Positions 35,701-49,100 of a stretch of DNA of 64,000 nucleotides are shown in pieces. The stretch spans positions 80,528 through 144,527 of the forward strand of contig JAODUP010001045.1 of NCBI GenBank assembly GCA_025642065.1, given 5' to 3'. The notes under the pieces are model-generated. The model saw only the letters and a program-made list of their open reading frames with translations. It did no database searches and had not been told where the DNA came from. Positions within the stretch are counted from its first letter, which is position 1. Every line of letters begins with the position of its first letter. The stretch comes from Paralvinella palmiformis (taxonomy: Eukaryota; Annelida; Polychaeta; Terebellida; Alvinellidae). Both the position numbers and the translations under genes were made by a program.

Positions 35701-38700
35701 CGCCTACATTTGCAGGAAAAAACATTTTGAAAATGACAAATACAAATCTGGGTTTGTTCATTGAATAAATTATTGTTTCTTATTATTTTAAATGTTTTAT
35801 TTGCCGTGTGAAACGTAGAATAGGCTGAATATCAGCAGGACCACTGGGCCGGCAACTATAGAAAGATGCACGCCCGGGTCAAGAAGTGTTGGCCCCACGC
35901 CGGCTCTTATTTCCAACACTGCACACACACACAGAGTGCAAGAAGCTACACCATATAGAAAGGTGCTAACTGATGATGATGATTGATGTTTTACGGCCAC
36001 ATCTGTGCATATGTTAGACTAAAGTCAAAAGATGAAACACCCTACAGATATGCCCACACCGAGATTCGAACACACTAGCAGTTAGACCACACAGACGCCC
36101 GAAGAAACGTGCTTACTGAACGAAAGCCTCTGACGGATGAAGCACCCCTAATGATGTCGACAAAACACTGGAGATTCAACGGTACAAACTGGACATCTGT
36201 AGTACAGCCCACTACCAGCTCCAATAATGAGCATACAAATAAACATTGTTTTGACAGTTTATAAACAAACCAGCATTCAGCTTTAATGTGTACCACCATT
36301 AATACCTATCAGACCAAAATTAAATGTCTCATTATATCAGACCAGCCAGCTAATATATAATCCACAAACTGGGTGCATAAATACATATAAGTGACACAAC
36401 AAACAGGGATTTTCAGACTCGCTTATCCTTCCTAAGTTTCCTTTCCATCTGATCATTTGTTGATGAACTTTGCATCGTACCCGGATGACGAATGCAATTA
36501 TTAATAGCTACCATTAGACGTAACTGGTACATGTATTAGTTTTTAGACATTGAATTTTATATATAACGGTAACAGTCTTTTCTTCCAGAATTTTAAAGCT
36601 TTCAGTTTGCAAATATTTAAAATCACTCACTTAACATACTACAACACCAAACACATCCAGTGCTCCTGGAGGAGGATGGAAGAAAACAGATTAGAAAATA
36701 TCAAAAGTATGGGTGTTTCCAGGATGACATGTCCATGACGTTACGCTACAGTGAACATTTACTACCAAGGCACCCCCAATATTATTATTAATGTAAACAC
36801 AAACAATAGATGCACAGCATTCATTGGACACTATTTATAGAAACATGGGAAGAACCTTCGTTTACTGGTCACGTGTCACACATGAAAATTATGTATGGAA
36901 ATTCGCTAACTTCCCACAAACACCTGGTAAACAGGGGCATATTCTAACCACAGCCATGGGTTCTGTGGGGGGAATTGCCAGTGCAAGGTTTTTCCCAAAA
37001 ATATATTGATTGGTCACCAGATAGAATTCACTCCCGTTAAACAACACTGGGGACAGACATGACTCATTCATGGAGTAACATACGAACAGATCATGAAACT
37101 AGTTCAGCGTGTTCGAAGAACAATGTGAAGGGATAACCAATTGCTGATGAGGAAGGACAATGAGATGAAGACATTGGCTATCTAATGATGAGTTATAACC
37201 AATAATAATGATGGTGAAATCTAATAAAATTGGAAAAACCCGGACAGGGATTGTTATAACTGGTATAAAAAGACCACGTTGACAGACAGGATTAAACTGA
37301 ATGTCAGCAAAAGGTATACATTATACTATTAAAAAGAGGAAAGGAGCTCACTAGAAACAGCCGACAAGATGAAGATGTTACTATCTCTTAAACTGTGTAC
37401 CTTCATAGGTAAGTCAACGATCGTGATCATCTCACAATATCAGTGATCTATCCTAAATGGCTCAGCGAAGAAGGTGTCCTGAGAGAATATGAGCTCGCTG
37501 GACACTGTGGACAAATTATTATCTATTGGATGCTAATTAAACCGGTAACTAAAAACAGTATAGCCACTTGGTAGCTGAAGATGGGATCAGATTGCATAGT
37601 TCTACTCTGAAGAGCTAATTACAAACAAACAAGTTCCATAACACAGATGGTAAATTATTATGACAAAAAAATGAGCCTAATTTTGAACAAATATTACTAT
37701 ATCGGCAGCATCAGCATAACGCTCTTTCACATCAAAGCTGTTCAATGGATAAAAATCAACTGCACTTATTGCTTGCTCATCTCAAAGCGGAGCATCTACG
37801 TGGTCTAAGTGGCAGACCTCAGGCACTCCGGTTCAGAACCAAGCCAGGCAATATTTCAAGGGTGTTTCATCACTTCCCTGGTGAAAAGATCATGAACTAT
37901 TCAAGAATCGTGCATGAACAGTTCATGCACAGAATTCATGAATAACACATGAACAGTTCATGAATGGTTCTTGAACATGAAATGGTCCTATTCATGAAAA
38001 GTTCATGAACATTTCAAGGCACAGAGCTTAGGAACTGTTCAAGAACATTTCAATGCACATAGTCCATGAACAGTTCATGAATGGTTCTGAAACATGAAAT
38101 GGTCCTATTCACTGTAAAATATGCATATTTCAGTAAGTGAGAAACTCCAAACTAATTAGTTTCATTATTTATTTTATCATAAAAATAACAATCATTTCTC
38201 ATGTAAATAAAATATAATTCAACTGCATGGTTTAAACAAATCCGAACTCAACTAAAATTTGGAGCTCAGCTCTGGGCAGACTGTGACTGTCACTGACCCT
38301 GGGCTACATGGTTACGCCTTACGGTAATAGCAGACCTCTAGATCTATTACCTAACAATAGTAACATTATATTTACAATTGATGCCACTAGACTAGGTAGT
38401 AGGTCTAGATCTAGATCATACTTCATAATCATAGACATAGATAAACATTACATGTCTAGGTGTTAAAACATAAACCGTTGATTAGATCTAGATCTATATT
38501 CTATATGCTATTTCAGTATCTGTTTTAAAAATATACACTAATACACTATAATAGTCAAATAGAAATCTGAACGTTACTTAGAATTAGATGTAGATCTAAC
38601 AGTATCATTATGATTAGAGTCTAGACTCTAGATATAATCCCTTGTTAATCATAATCATAATGCCGTCTCCTGCTCTCCTTTACGATAATCGGAAAATCCT

Positions 38701-41085
38701 TTCTTGGTGTAACAATGCCTGTGTCTTTAACAATACTCAACAGGCTCTCCAACACCCAATCAACTAAAATATACATGCTGATTTAAGATGGTCACATTTG
38801 AAAACTTCTTAAAGCTGTTGTAAACAACACTTGTATGAGGCTGCTCTTAAACCACTCAACCGTTTAAAACAAAACTAGCAATCACGCTTTTATCTCGTTG
38901 ACAAATCACATCACCGGAAAATCGCGCGAGAGTTCACGCATGCGATTTATAGGCCTAGTTGTTGCTACTTCTAAACCCGGCACTGGTAAGGGGACAGGTT
39001 CGATTCCAGTAAGAGGTCGAAACTTTTCCAGAGATTAATTTCTCGGCTCACAATATCGTGGGTGGCTAACCACGTTAAATGACGCTGCCTTCTCCACTGA
39101 ATTATTAAAAATAAAGGGGGACGTTGTCGTTAAAGACCCCATGAGGACGTAAAATAATTAAATACTCTGGCAGTGACCACCTTCAATAAAGGCTTCATAG
39201 TATTTCGACTCCATCTTTCCATACTGCTCCTCTTTGAGTGGTGGGAGAGGAGATCCCCAACCACTCCAATATAGAGGCTGTGCCGAATACGTGACAGCCT
39301 GGGGATTCTCCCCAAAAAACAAAACAAACACAAATAATCCGAGATAGAAAGCATGTTCTTAATCTTAGTTTAATTATGAATATTTGACTTAGAATTTGAA
39401 TGGAATTGACAAAATGAAATTGACCCTATGTCTGACAATTAAAAGTCTTAAATGTTGGTAATTCATCCTAGAAACTAAATAATATGCCAAAACTACTTGT
39501 TTCATATGTTTTGTTCTCGGTAAAAAAATCGAACTTTAAATATTTTTCAGCAATTCTTGAACTCATAATGTTTATGAATGGTATATGGAGTTCTTGGAAT
39601 GTTCTTCAACAATTCTTGAACTAGGTTCATGAACAATTTATGAATGGTTCATGAACCTTTCCAGATTCATGAAATATTCTTCAACCATTCATGAACTTGT
39701 ATGGTGAACTGTTCATGAACTATGGTTCATGAACCAGTCATGTGAACATTTCATGAGTAGTTCATGAATAGTTCAAGAATGTTCATGAACAGTTCATCAA
39801 GTCATGAATTTCATTTCACCAGGGTTAGCCTACCGCTAGCCAATTAGCAACCATAAAACTGCAACATTTTACTTCAGTTCTCATCTTAAAGTGAGTGGGT
39901 GACTGAGTTGTTTGTTTAGTCTCGGCACTGGAGAAAAAAAAGCTTTTACCCGAGGACTCAAACCTGACTTACATGTTTGTACTATAGCATAGTCATGGAA
40001 TATGCTGACTGCAGGAAGACAGTGACACTTAGCTCGCCTTCAAAATATCACTTCTCCAGGTCATTCCCAAAATACAATTTCATGTAGCAATTAGTGGTCA
40101 GACAGATTATATAATAATAATAATGACAAAACTTCTATTGCACCAATATCCTTGAAAAGAATTGAGCTCATTAGCGCATCTAGTACAGGTGTTGGGTAAA
40201 CTCGTGGTCAAGGTTGATGGTGCAAAGTTCATCAACAGATGATCGGATAGAGTGGAAACTTAGGAAGGATAAACGAGTTGGAAAAGGTGAGTTTTCAAAT
40301 GGTGAAGGAAAGAAACTATGCTCTTTGATGACTTAACATGTTCAGGGAGTGAATACCAAAGAATATATTAATAATAAAAGTAAATATAAAAAATAAATAC
40401 AAAAATTATATAAATATATTAATAATAATAATAATAAATCGGTTTCCGGAAAAAAATTATATTTCTTCAAAAGCAAAATATTTACATATATTCCGATCAC
40501 TTACTATTAGTCTGCTGCCATTAATTTGTCCAGTGAGGTCACAGAGCCTAATGAGGACACCAAAATATTGGCCAAGTCAGAAATGACCATTAAAACTAGT
40601 ACTTCTAAACCACAGACTTGTCGCATGACGAGATAACATCTATTTGAAATGATCTATTTGAAGAGGCATATAAAGAATCTACGTTTGCTTTTAGAATGGA
40701 AATGGGGATTTTATGAGGGACATGCCGATTAGAAAATCATCTTCAGAAATCAGCTAATTGAAAAACGTAGAGTAAATTCCACAATACCGCACCATTGGCC
40801 GCAATACAATCCCACTACATGAGTGACCAGACTTATAAACTAACATAATTCACAATAAAGTGCTGCAGAATATAAGAATAGAAATGTACAGAAGATGAAT
40901 AAAATACCAAATTTAAAACATTGTCTTGGTATATGGAGAGTCACGAATACACAAATCTGTGTGGTATATAAACACTTTTCAAAACATACACATTGATTGA
41001 CAGAAAACGAAAACACACCGTTTATAGCTGGATTATTTGGTGGTAGAGAATCTGATCTTGAAAACATGGATTATTGTAAATGTAG

Positions 41086-41145
<60 letters not shown>

Positions 41146-41163
41146 TGTCTGTATGTATATATA

Positions 41164-41194
<31 letters not shown>

Positions 41195-41222
41195 ATACAC
41201 AAATACACACACACACACACAC

Positions 41223-41253
<31 letters not shown>

Positions 41254-44200
41254 ATATGCACACTGAATGTGGTACCCTGTGAGCATTTAACCAATTAAAA
41301 TGTTCTGGATACAGTACCTGGTAGGTTCTGCCACAACACTGTGACACCACCACATGGTATTCTTGTAATCTATATAGAGATATTGCTATTTAGGAATTTA
41401 TCTCCTTGTTCAATGTTTAGAATGGGCAAACAAAATTTAAATTCACAAATTAATTTACCATTTAATTCAGAAATATTTCTTCGATGACATTCCTACCTAC
41501 TCATGGTAAAATGTATTAGCCAAAAAGTCAGAAAAAAAAGGAATTGGAATTGATAAATTTGATGTGGAATTGGAATTGACCAAAATGGAATTGAGTGGAA
41601 TTGACAATAATGGAATTGACCCCATGTCTGATATGGGTCATTCCATATAAAATGGACCAAATTCTGAAAAAGTTCCCACCTAACAACTTCAGATTGTATT
41701 AATATTTTTTATATATCAACCGCTTAGTATAATGTATATGATGCGGTCTGGCACATATTTTAGGTTTCGCTAAAAATATTTTCAGAGTTTGAACTGCCAT
41801 TAGGGGTACCTCTTATTTTGTCACTTTGTTTGAACCCTGATAACTTTTTAATAAATTGGTATAGAGACATGAAACTTTCAGGGCTGAAAGCTAATGAGTA
41901 AATCTATAGTTGGCAGATTAAGTCAAAATCTGGATTTTATTAAGTTCAGTTTTTTTTTTCTAACAACTTTGCAAATCAGTATCTTCAGAACCATGATAGT
42001 TAGCAATGTTGAAACTATACAATTTCAATCTCTGTACTCTGGAGTAATAATAAAATGAATGGCAAGCATACACATATAATCTGTTGTCAGAATGTAACCA
42101 CAGAAATCTGAACAAATTATGTTTTGCCTTTTTTTGGTCGGATCATATCATCATGTGGGGTAAGTGGTAGGTGAAAATAATTATACCATGTGATAGAGCT
42201 CAGTTTTCTCTAAAATGTTATAACAGATTCAACTTCTAGACAAGTTTCCTGCCATAATAAAGGTAATTTTCAAATTATGCATATTTTCGCACTTGAGACA
42301 TGGTAAAGGATCTTGCAAGTCCTTCTGGCTTCATGAAGTCTTTATGGTCTATAGGACAGACGCCTCTGATCTATATAACTGTATCCCTTTATTTTATAAC
42401 AGTGTTGCTGTTTTTGATGCTGGTAATGTCAGGCAGTGAAACACCATGTTCCGGATCAGTGAGGGTGTCCAGCCGTTATCGACACAGCCATCATCAGAAT
42501 AACATGGAAGCAGACTTGGTCAGGGATATTCTTCATGCAATACGCGTCATGCAACACGAAGGGAATAAGCTGAGAAAAATATATGTGAGTTATGGAAAAC
42601 AACAGCCAACCAGCCGTGTTACATGTACACTAACTTCATACTGTAAGACCTTGCTTATTACCTGTGTAGCAGAACAGCCCCATAGGCGAATTTGTGAGCG
42701 AAAGCGAGAACGCATCGCAGCAATGCGAATCACCTAGTGAAAACATATCAGATAAACAGTCTTTTTTAAAAACCTAAACCAATTTGGGACCCTTTTAAAC
42801 CACTGCACTATAGTAGCACTCAACAAGGCCCATTAGACCAGACTTATTATCAAATTACCCCCATTCCACATACAATTAATGAATGAGATCGAGTGCTTTA
42901 TTTAACCTTGCTGGTGGTCACGCATTGACTGCTTTATTTAACCTTGCTGCTGGTCACACCTGGAACATTATAATGGCCACGAGGTGACTAATGTGTAAAG
43001 TCTACAGTAAATTCCCACCATATCAGATAAACAGTCAAATCACTTTACCACATCTTGTACCTATTATATCGTATTTTAAACTCGACTCATCACTAACCAA
43101 TCTATGTTATATTTCAGCTCCTACTCTTGGGCCGAGAGTTAGAAATACCACTGGAACTGTTCCAGGACTATAAAAGGCCAAAAATAGACTCAGATCAGGT
43201 AATAATGACATCTCGGTACATCCAATTGTTCCAAGCTTAAATCTATTCTTAACTGTTACTATTATTAATGGTAACAGTTGAGAATGTCTGACAAACATGT
43301 TTTAATAGTATTAAAACATGTTCGTCAGACATGTCCTAATTAAGGCATAACAGAAGCTCATTAGTCTGTGAGAGGCCATTACCCATGACTCAGTATTAAA
43401 AAATGTTGCTGTCTTTACAGCCACCTTTGTTCACAAGGTTAAGGCTAAATCATAGTAAACGAGCCTAAACAGACTCAATGGTTTAGTTCATTCGTACACA
43501 AAACAGATAAGTTATTAATCTAGTAATAGAATGAAAATTATCTAATGACAGAAGAACTTTCAACCCACAGCGGGTTGTGGCAAGAGCCACACTAATGCTA
43601 CCCAGCCCCATAACATGACTCTGTTTTTTCAAGCATCATATTGTTTAGTTTGGCACAAACGTAGAATGCTTTAGTCAGGTCCACCAATTATCTATGATTT
43701 TTTTAAACATTCCAGTACGGGTTTTTCCAGAAATAATTAGCTCATGCCATAACAAGATCAAGACATTCTAAAATGTATATTTTACCCATGATGCACCTAG
43801 TAATTATTAATTATCATGCAGGGAACATTTTGTTTAAAAAAATATTAGCAACAATTGCTAATCAATTGGGGAATTATACAAATTCAGGAAATGTCCTGGA
43901 AATAACATTGTGCCGGTCCATAGTCTTGATATCCTGTGTTAGTTAAAATTTAAATAAAAGTGGGTGGTCCAGAGAGCTAGGATGGGTGAGGAGGCTGTAC
44001 CATAAAAATGTCAATAATCGATCATACATTGATTAAATATATGCCATTTTCGCACATATCTTGATTTATTGTACATCTTGTCCTGGAAAATGGTCATTTT
44101 GTTTTAGAAAAGTCGTGAAAAATTAAATTTCCTTGGTCGTGGTAACCATGATGTGTCACTACAACTACAAAATGTCACTTGAACAAAACAGTGTGTTGCA

Positions 44201-46146
44201 GCTCCGTAGTTAATTTCACTCACTAGTGTCTTGCCCGACTTGACGACCACATCTACTGAGGCCAAGTCATCAAGCTGGGAATGTTTCACATAGGGCTGTA
44301 TGTTCAGATGACACCTTAAGTAGAAAAGAGGGCTTAGTTATTACGTCGATGAATAATCGGCTGAAGTTGCGTGACTGGTTGATCCAACTTTTGGACAACG
44401 TGTAAGCCCCAAATCTTGTCTAACAATCCAACTTTCGCATCTATATTCAGCCACGGTTTGAACTCTGCCTCCTTTAGGCATTTCTCAGCTGTCATATAAC
44501 GTACCGCTTGTACAAATCTTCTACCATTAGGACTATTACAAGACACAAGGTGTTTGAGTTTATTCTAAAAGCATCTCTGAACTAAAGTGTACATATTTTT
44601 ACCAGGATGCTTCTAGTAATTACTGATGATCATGCAATCCGTGTAACTTGTATAGCGATTTGCGACACGATACTGAACAAAATGTCCATTGTCATGTCAT
44701 GTTTTCATGCTGTGGCAACACAAGCTGCGTTGCACTAGGATGTTCTGACATTAAGCTTTACTCTTTCATATCAAATCAGTATTTAATAATATATTTATTG
44801 TCCTCACTTAAATCAGATGGCTTGGAAAATAGTGCCTAACGCTGATAACCCATTGATCATGTCATTAATAAAGATGACTAGAAGTATGTGTTTTGGTTGT
44901 CCGATTGATTAATTTAGTCTCAGCCCTGTAAAAATATCCGTGTGTCGGACTGACTGTAGCCCCGGGGTCCAGCATCCTCCTAGACCTAGGTCGGTTCTGG
45001 TTGTCATAAAAACAGTTGATCCGTCTTGAATACTATCTGTGCAGCTCATTAAGCACAATTACAACATCATCAAATCTGAAGAAACCTATCGAAGGTGGTA
45101 GTAATAAGATGATTAATTAATAATAGCACCATATTACAGAATGCCAACGACGACGTTCTGGTCAGTATTTATCTGGCTGCAGACAATTACACGGAGAAGC
45201 TGACCTGCCTCCGCCAAGAACAGATCCTAACAAATGACATTTACAAATATCCACAAAGCGTTGACGATCGATTTTTGTCCACCTTCTCAAGATTCATGAC
45301 TCGCTGGTCAACATTCAGATGTCTGCTCTACCAATTGTTAAAAAAAGCTGGAGCGATGGAAGAATGGACACCAATAATAACAACCGAGGGACGATGTCAA
45401 CAATCAAATGCTGGAACCAATCGTCTGCTCAGCTGTGGCAGATCGTACGCCTTGTTCTACTTCCTAAAGCAAGAGTATTTAACATCAGCTTCCAGCTACT
45501 TCAAGCATATGAGACGAACAGACAGACAGAGGGAGAGCTTAGGGTGATCTTTGCCCATCTTCATCTGAAGGATACGTACAAGAAATATAAGTTTACCTAA
45601 TCCCAGCTGCTGATCACTAAAGATATAAAAACTAACCTAAATAGATTCAAAACATCGTCAAATTCTGCTCTAAGTCACTCTGACCTTAAGGTGCTTCTCA
45701 TTGGCTGATCAAACGAACAGGCAACCAATAAAAGAGCATGCTATTAATATTATAATAAGTATTATAATAATAACAATAATAACGCACTTCAGAGTTTCAA
45801 GAACAATACTTTGGAATGTATAATTGATGGCAGAATGGTGTCAAGCCAAAGCAGCCATATCAATCAACGATTTGGTCAAGAGGAAAACTATGCCATGTTT
45901 AACTTTCCAAGTAATTCGTTAATCCCGAGACACTGGAGACAATTTAAGGCATAACATATGGATAAGTCATATGGATAAAAAATCAATATTTGTTATTGTT
46001 TATAATTTTGTATCAATTTCAGATAACAATATTACTCTGTAAACAAACTTGTGAAAGTGTATTTTGTGGGTATTTTTCTACTTTTGTACGTTTATGGCTA
46101 TTCTGTGATTTATATATATTTATATCCTCTTGTAAATATCAGGCAC

Positions 46147-46178
<32 letters not shown>

Positions 46179-49100
46179 ATATATGTATGTGCACCACTAT
46201 TTAACTTGTACAGGCCTATATTTAATATTGTATATACATGTATAAACCATAATGTATCAAGTATACCCTTTCTCATCTCTCTTCACCTTTCAGTGATCTC
46301 ATGAACAATCTACTTTCAGTGATCTCACGAACAATCTACTTTCAGTGATCTCATGAACAATGTACTTTCAGTGATCTCATGAACAATCTACTTTCAGTGA
46401 TCTCATGAACAATCTAGTAGTGTAATTTATTTATCTCTTGTGTCACATAAATTATAGGCACTTATGTCAATAAATCAGTCTTATCATTATTATCAATGTT
46501 TAGTATCTGTTAACTCTGACTATTATCTCTCAGTGAATGTTTATTATGATAGATGCTGGTCATACCTGAGGTACATTGTCTTCGGGGGGGGGGGGGTAGA
46601 CTAAATGAGCCGAGCGACCTCAAAAGGTAACGAAGTGAAGTCAAACATGAAACTGCCCTCAGATATGCCCACACCGAGGTTCGAACTCAGGTGGTAGTGA
46701 TCTGTGATTCAACACTGTACCAGTTAGACCATGGAGGCCCCCTATATGTAGCAGATGATATCATGTACACATTCTTGAGGCGACCTAGGGTGACAGCAGT
46801 GTTTTGTTAATGGACTTTATAGAACAACAACAAAACCTGCAATAATCATTTATGATCAATTTATATTATAATACATTTATATAATGTGTAACTGTTGAAG
46901 AATGACACCAACAGTGACACTTGATTCAAATTCCATGCGCTGCTAATCGATCTAAATTTAATAAAGCATAAAATAGTACAATACTTTATATAAAAAATGC
47001 TATCTGATTAAAAAAGTACAATACTTTAAAAACAAAAGTACAACTTGTCAGCACTGCAACCAAATTAAAAACAGATGAGATTAAGTGCAGCTGTAAAATA
47101 GGTAAGATTCTTAAAAAGAAAGGTGCTGATGTATAAATATTCTGTAATTAGTAAATTGATTTCTTTATTTAAAGGGACAGTTCACACTCTTAAAAATTTC
47201 TTAAATATGTAATGCTTAGAACAGTAACCAAAAATTCCACAATAATAATGATGTTCTATCTGGGGTACCACAGGGCTCTGTCCTTGACCCCTTATTGTTC
47301 CTTAATTTAATAGCTGACATAGACAAATCAGTAATATCTTCATTTCTGTCAAGCTTGTTGATGACAAGCTGATTATCAGTGGGCCATTGATAACAACATG
47401 GCGTTCAACTGTGACAAGTTTTAATGTGCACAGTATGGAAGAGATAAAGAATACTATATCATATCACCTAAATACAGGCAGTATAATTGCAGAAAAAGAA
47501 ACAGCGAGAGACTTGGGTGTCTTGATGAGCAAAGATAGCACATTCAAGACACACATCAAGAATGTAGCAGATGCAGCAAAGAAAATGTGTGGCTGGATAC
47601 TCGAACTTCCAGGATACAAGAAGTCAGTCCCAGTTGTGGAAATCACTAGTCCTGTAAAAACTGGACTACTGCAGTCAGCTTTGGTCTCAATCAGAGAAGG
47701 GAGATATGCAAACTCTTGAAGCCATCCAGGGATCCTTCACCAGAAAAATGGCAGGCATCTAGACTACTGGGAACAGCTGAAAAAGCAGAGAGACTCTATT
47801 CCTTACAGAGGAGACGGGAAAGATACATGATTATCTATACCTGGCAAATTCTGGAGGGACAATTACCAACATTGGAGAGTACGGCATAACGTCATCAAAC
47901 CACATAAGTAGAGGACGTACCTGCTTAATCCGCAGAATTAGTAAGGCAGCTCCAACGGTGGTACAAAAGCAAGCCTATGCAAGCTGCACAATCTGAACCC
48001 CCCAACATAATGCCCAAAAAATTCCTGAAAAAAAATGTTTCAAGTTTGGACCATTAAAGAAAAAAGGCCAAACCTTGGGGTTAAAAAGGGAAAGGTGGTG
48101 ACTGCGAGTCTATCACAGCAGGCGGCCATCCATGGCGACCCAGGGACTGATCCTAAAACCATCACAATTATAATTAATAATCACCAAATATACCTGATAT
48201 GATAGATATAGAGAAATAATCCAAATTACTGGAGGTCGGCCATTATGGCTGCACCGGAAGCCAAATTTGAAAGCGGGAAGGAGAAAACTCAAATGATCTG
48301 ATATTAGATGAGCACTCTCTGGACTGACGCAGATTATAATTGCTCTTGAGTGTTGATATCTCAACCATTCAAGATGTTGTGATATACAGTTCACATTTGA
48401 ACCAGCTAAAATACAGTTCAAATTTTGCACAGAATGGCAACAAAGAGATCCCTTCTCGGAATCCATTGGTTCACAGAGTTCACACAGACACCAGTCAAGT
48501 GTTCCCAGTTCTCCTCAAAGTTTCTTCAACGATTTCGCTATCTTCAAAATGATCAGAATCATCTTCCTCTTCTAAGGTTGCTTCTGGCTAAAACTGATAT
48601 TGTTGTATGTCATTCATGACGTAATTTCTGTTATGTTCTGTAATAATTCTTTGCTCACACTTGTTTACATGCTTTTGTACAGGCCCTACAGACTTCTGGT
48701 CAAACTGCTGTGTTCAATTGACGTCAGCATTCAGTATCTTCCTGTCTCTGTCTAGCTTCAAAATAGAGGGACCCACAGGTCATTAAAAGTCGATTAATCA
48801 GCACTTTGAACTGGATTATTGAATGTGTGGGTTAATTTGTGAGCATAAGTGTATTAGTCCTGAAAATTGGAAATGAAGGTGGACTATCCCTTTAAACAAT
48901 CTCAAACTCATGGTTGACAAGTCTAACCCAACCCTCAGTTAAATCCAAATTATACTGGAGTTGGGCTAAATCTCCTTTTTGGACTAAAATGGGTTTAATA
49001 TAGTTCAACAATAAATGCCAGGATAAAACCAATAAAATGTGATATGTACATTTACAATTCCATTTGGTCAATTCCAAATTGATCCTTTCCATTTTTTACC

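Noticed and set aside
41022..41353. Long Ile/Tyr-rich open frames on both strands
   Set aside because: They are translations of (TA)n/(CA)n microsatellites.
42300..42402. Alternative start of the cytokine-like protein at 42300 or 42333
   Set aside because: It is open to exon 2, but gives a long N-terminal extension before the hydrophobic core. The spliced exon at 37369 gives a canonical signal peptide with a consensus donor and a TATA box.
44334..44546. 70-residue minus-strand frame (VRYMTAEKCLKEAEFKPW)
   Set aside because: It looks coding-like, but there is no start context, splice partner or family match; left uncalled.
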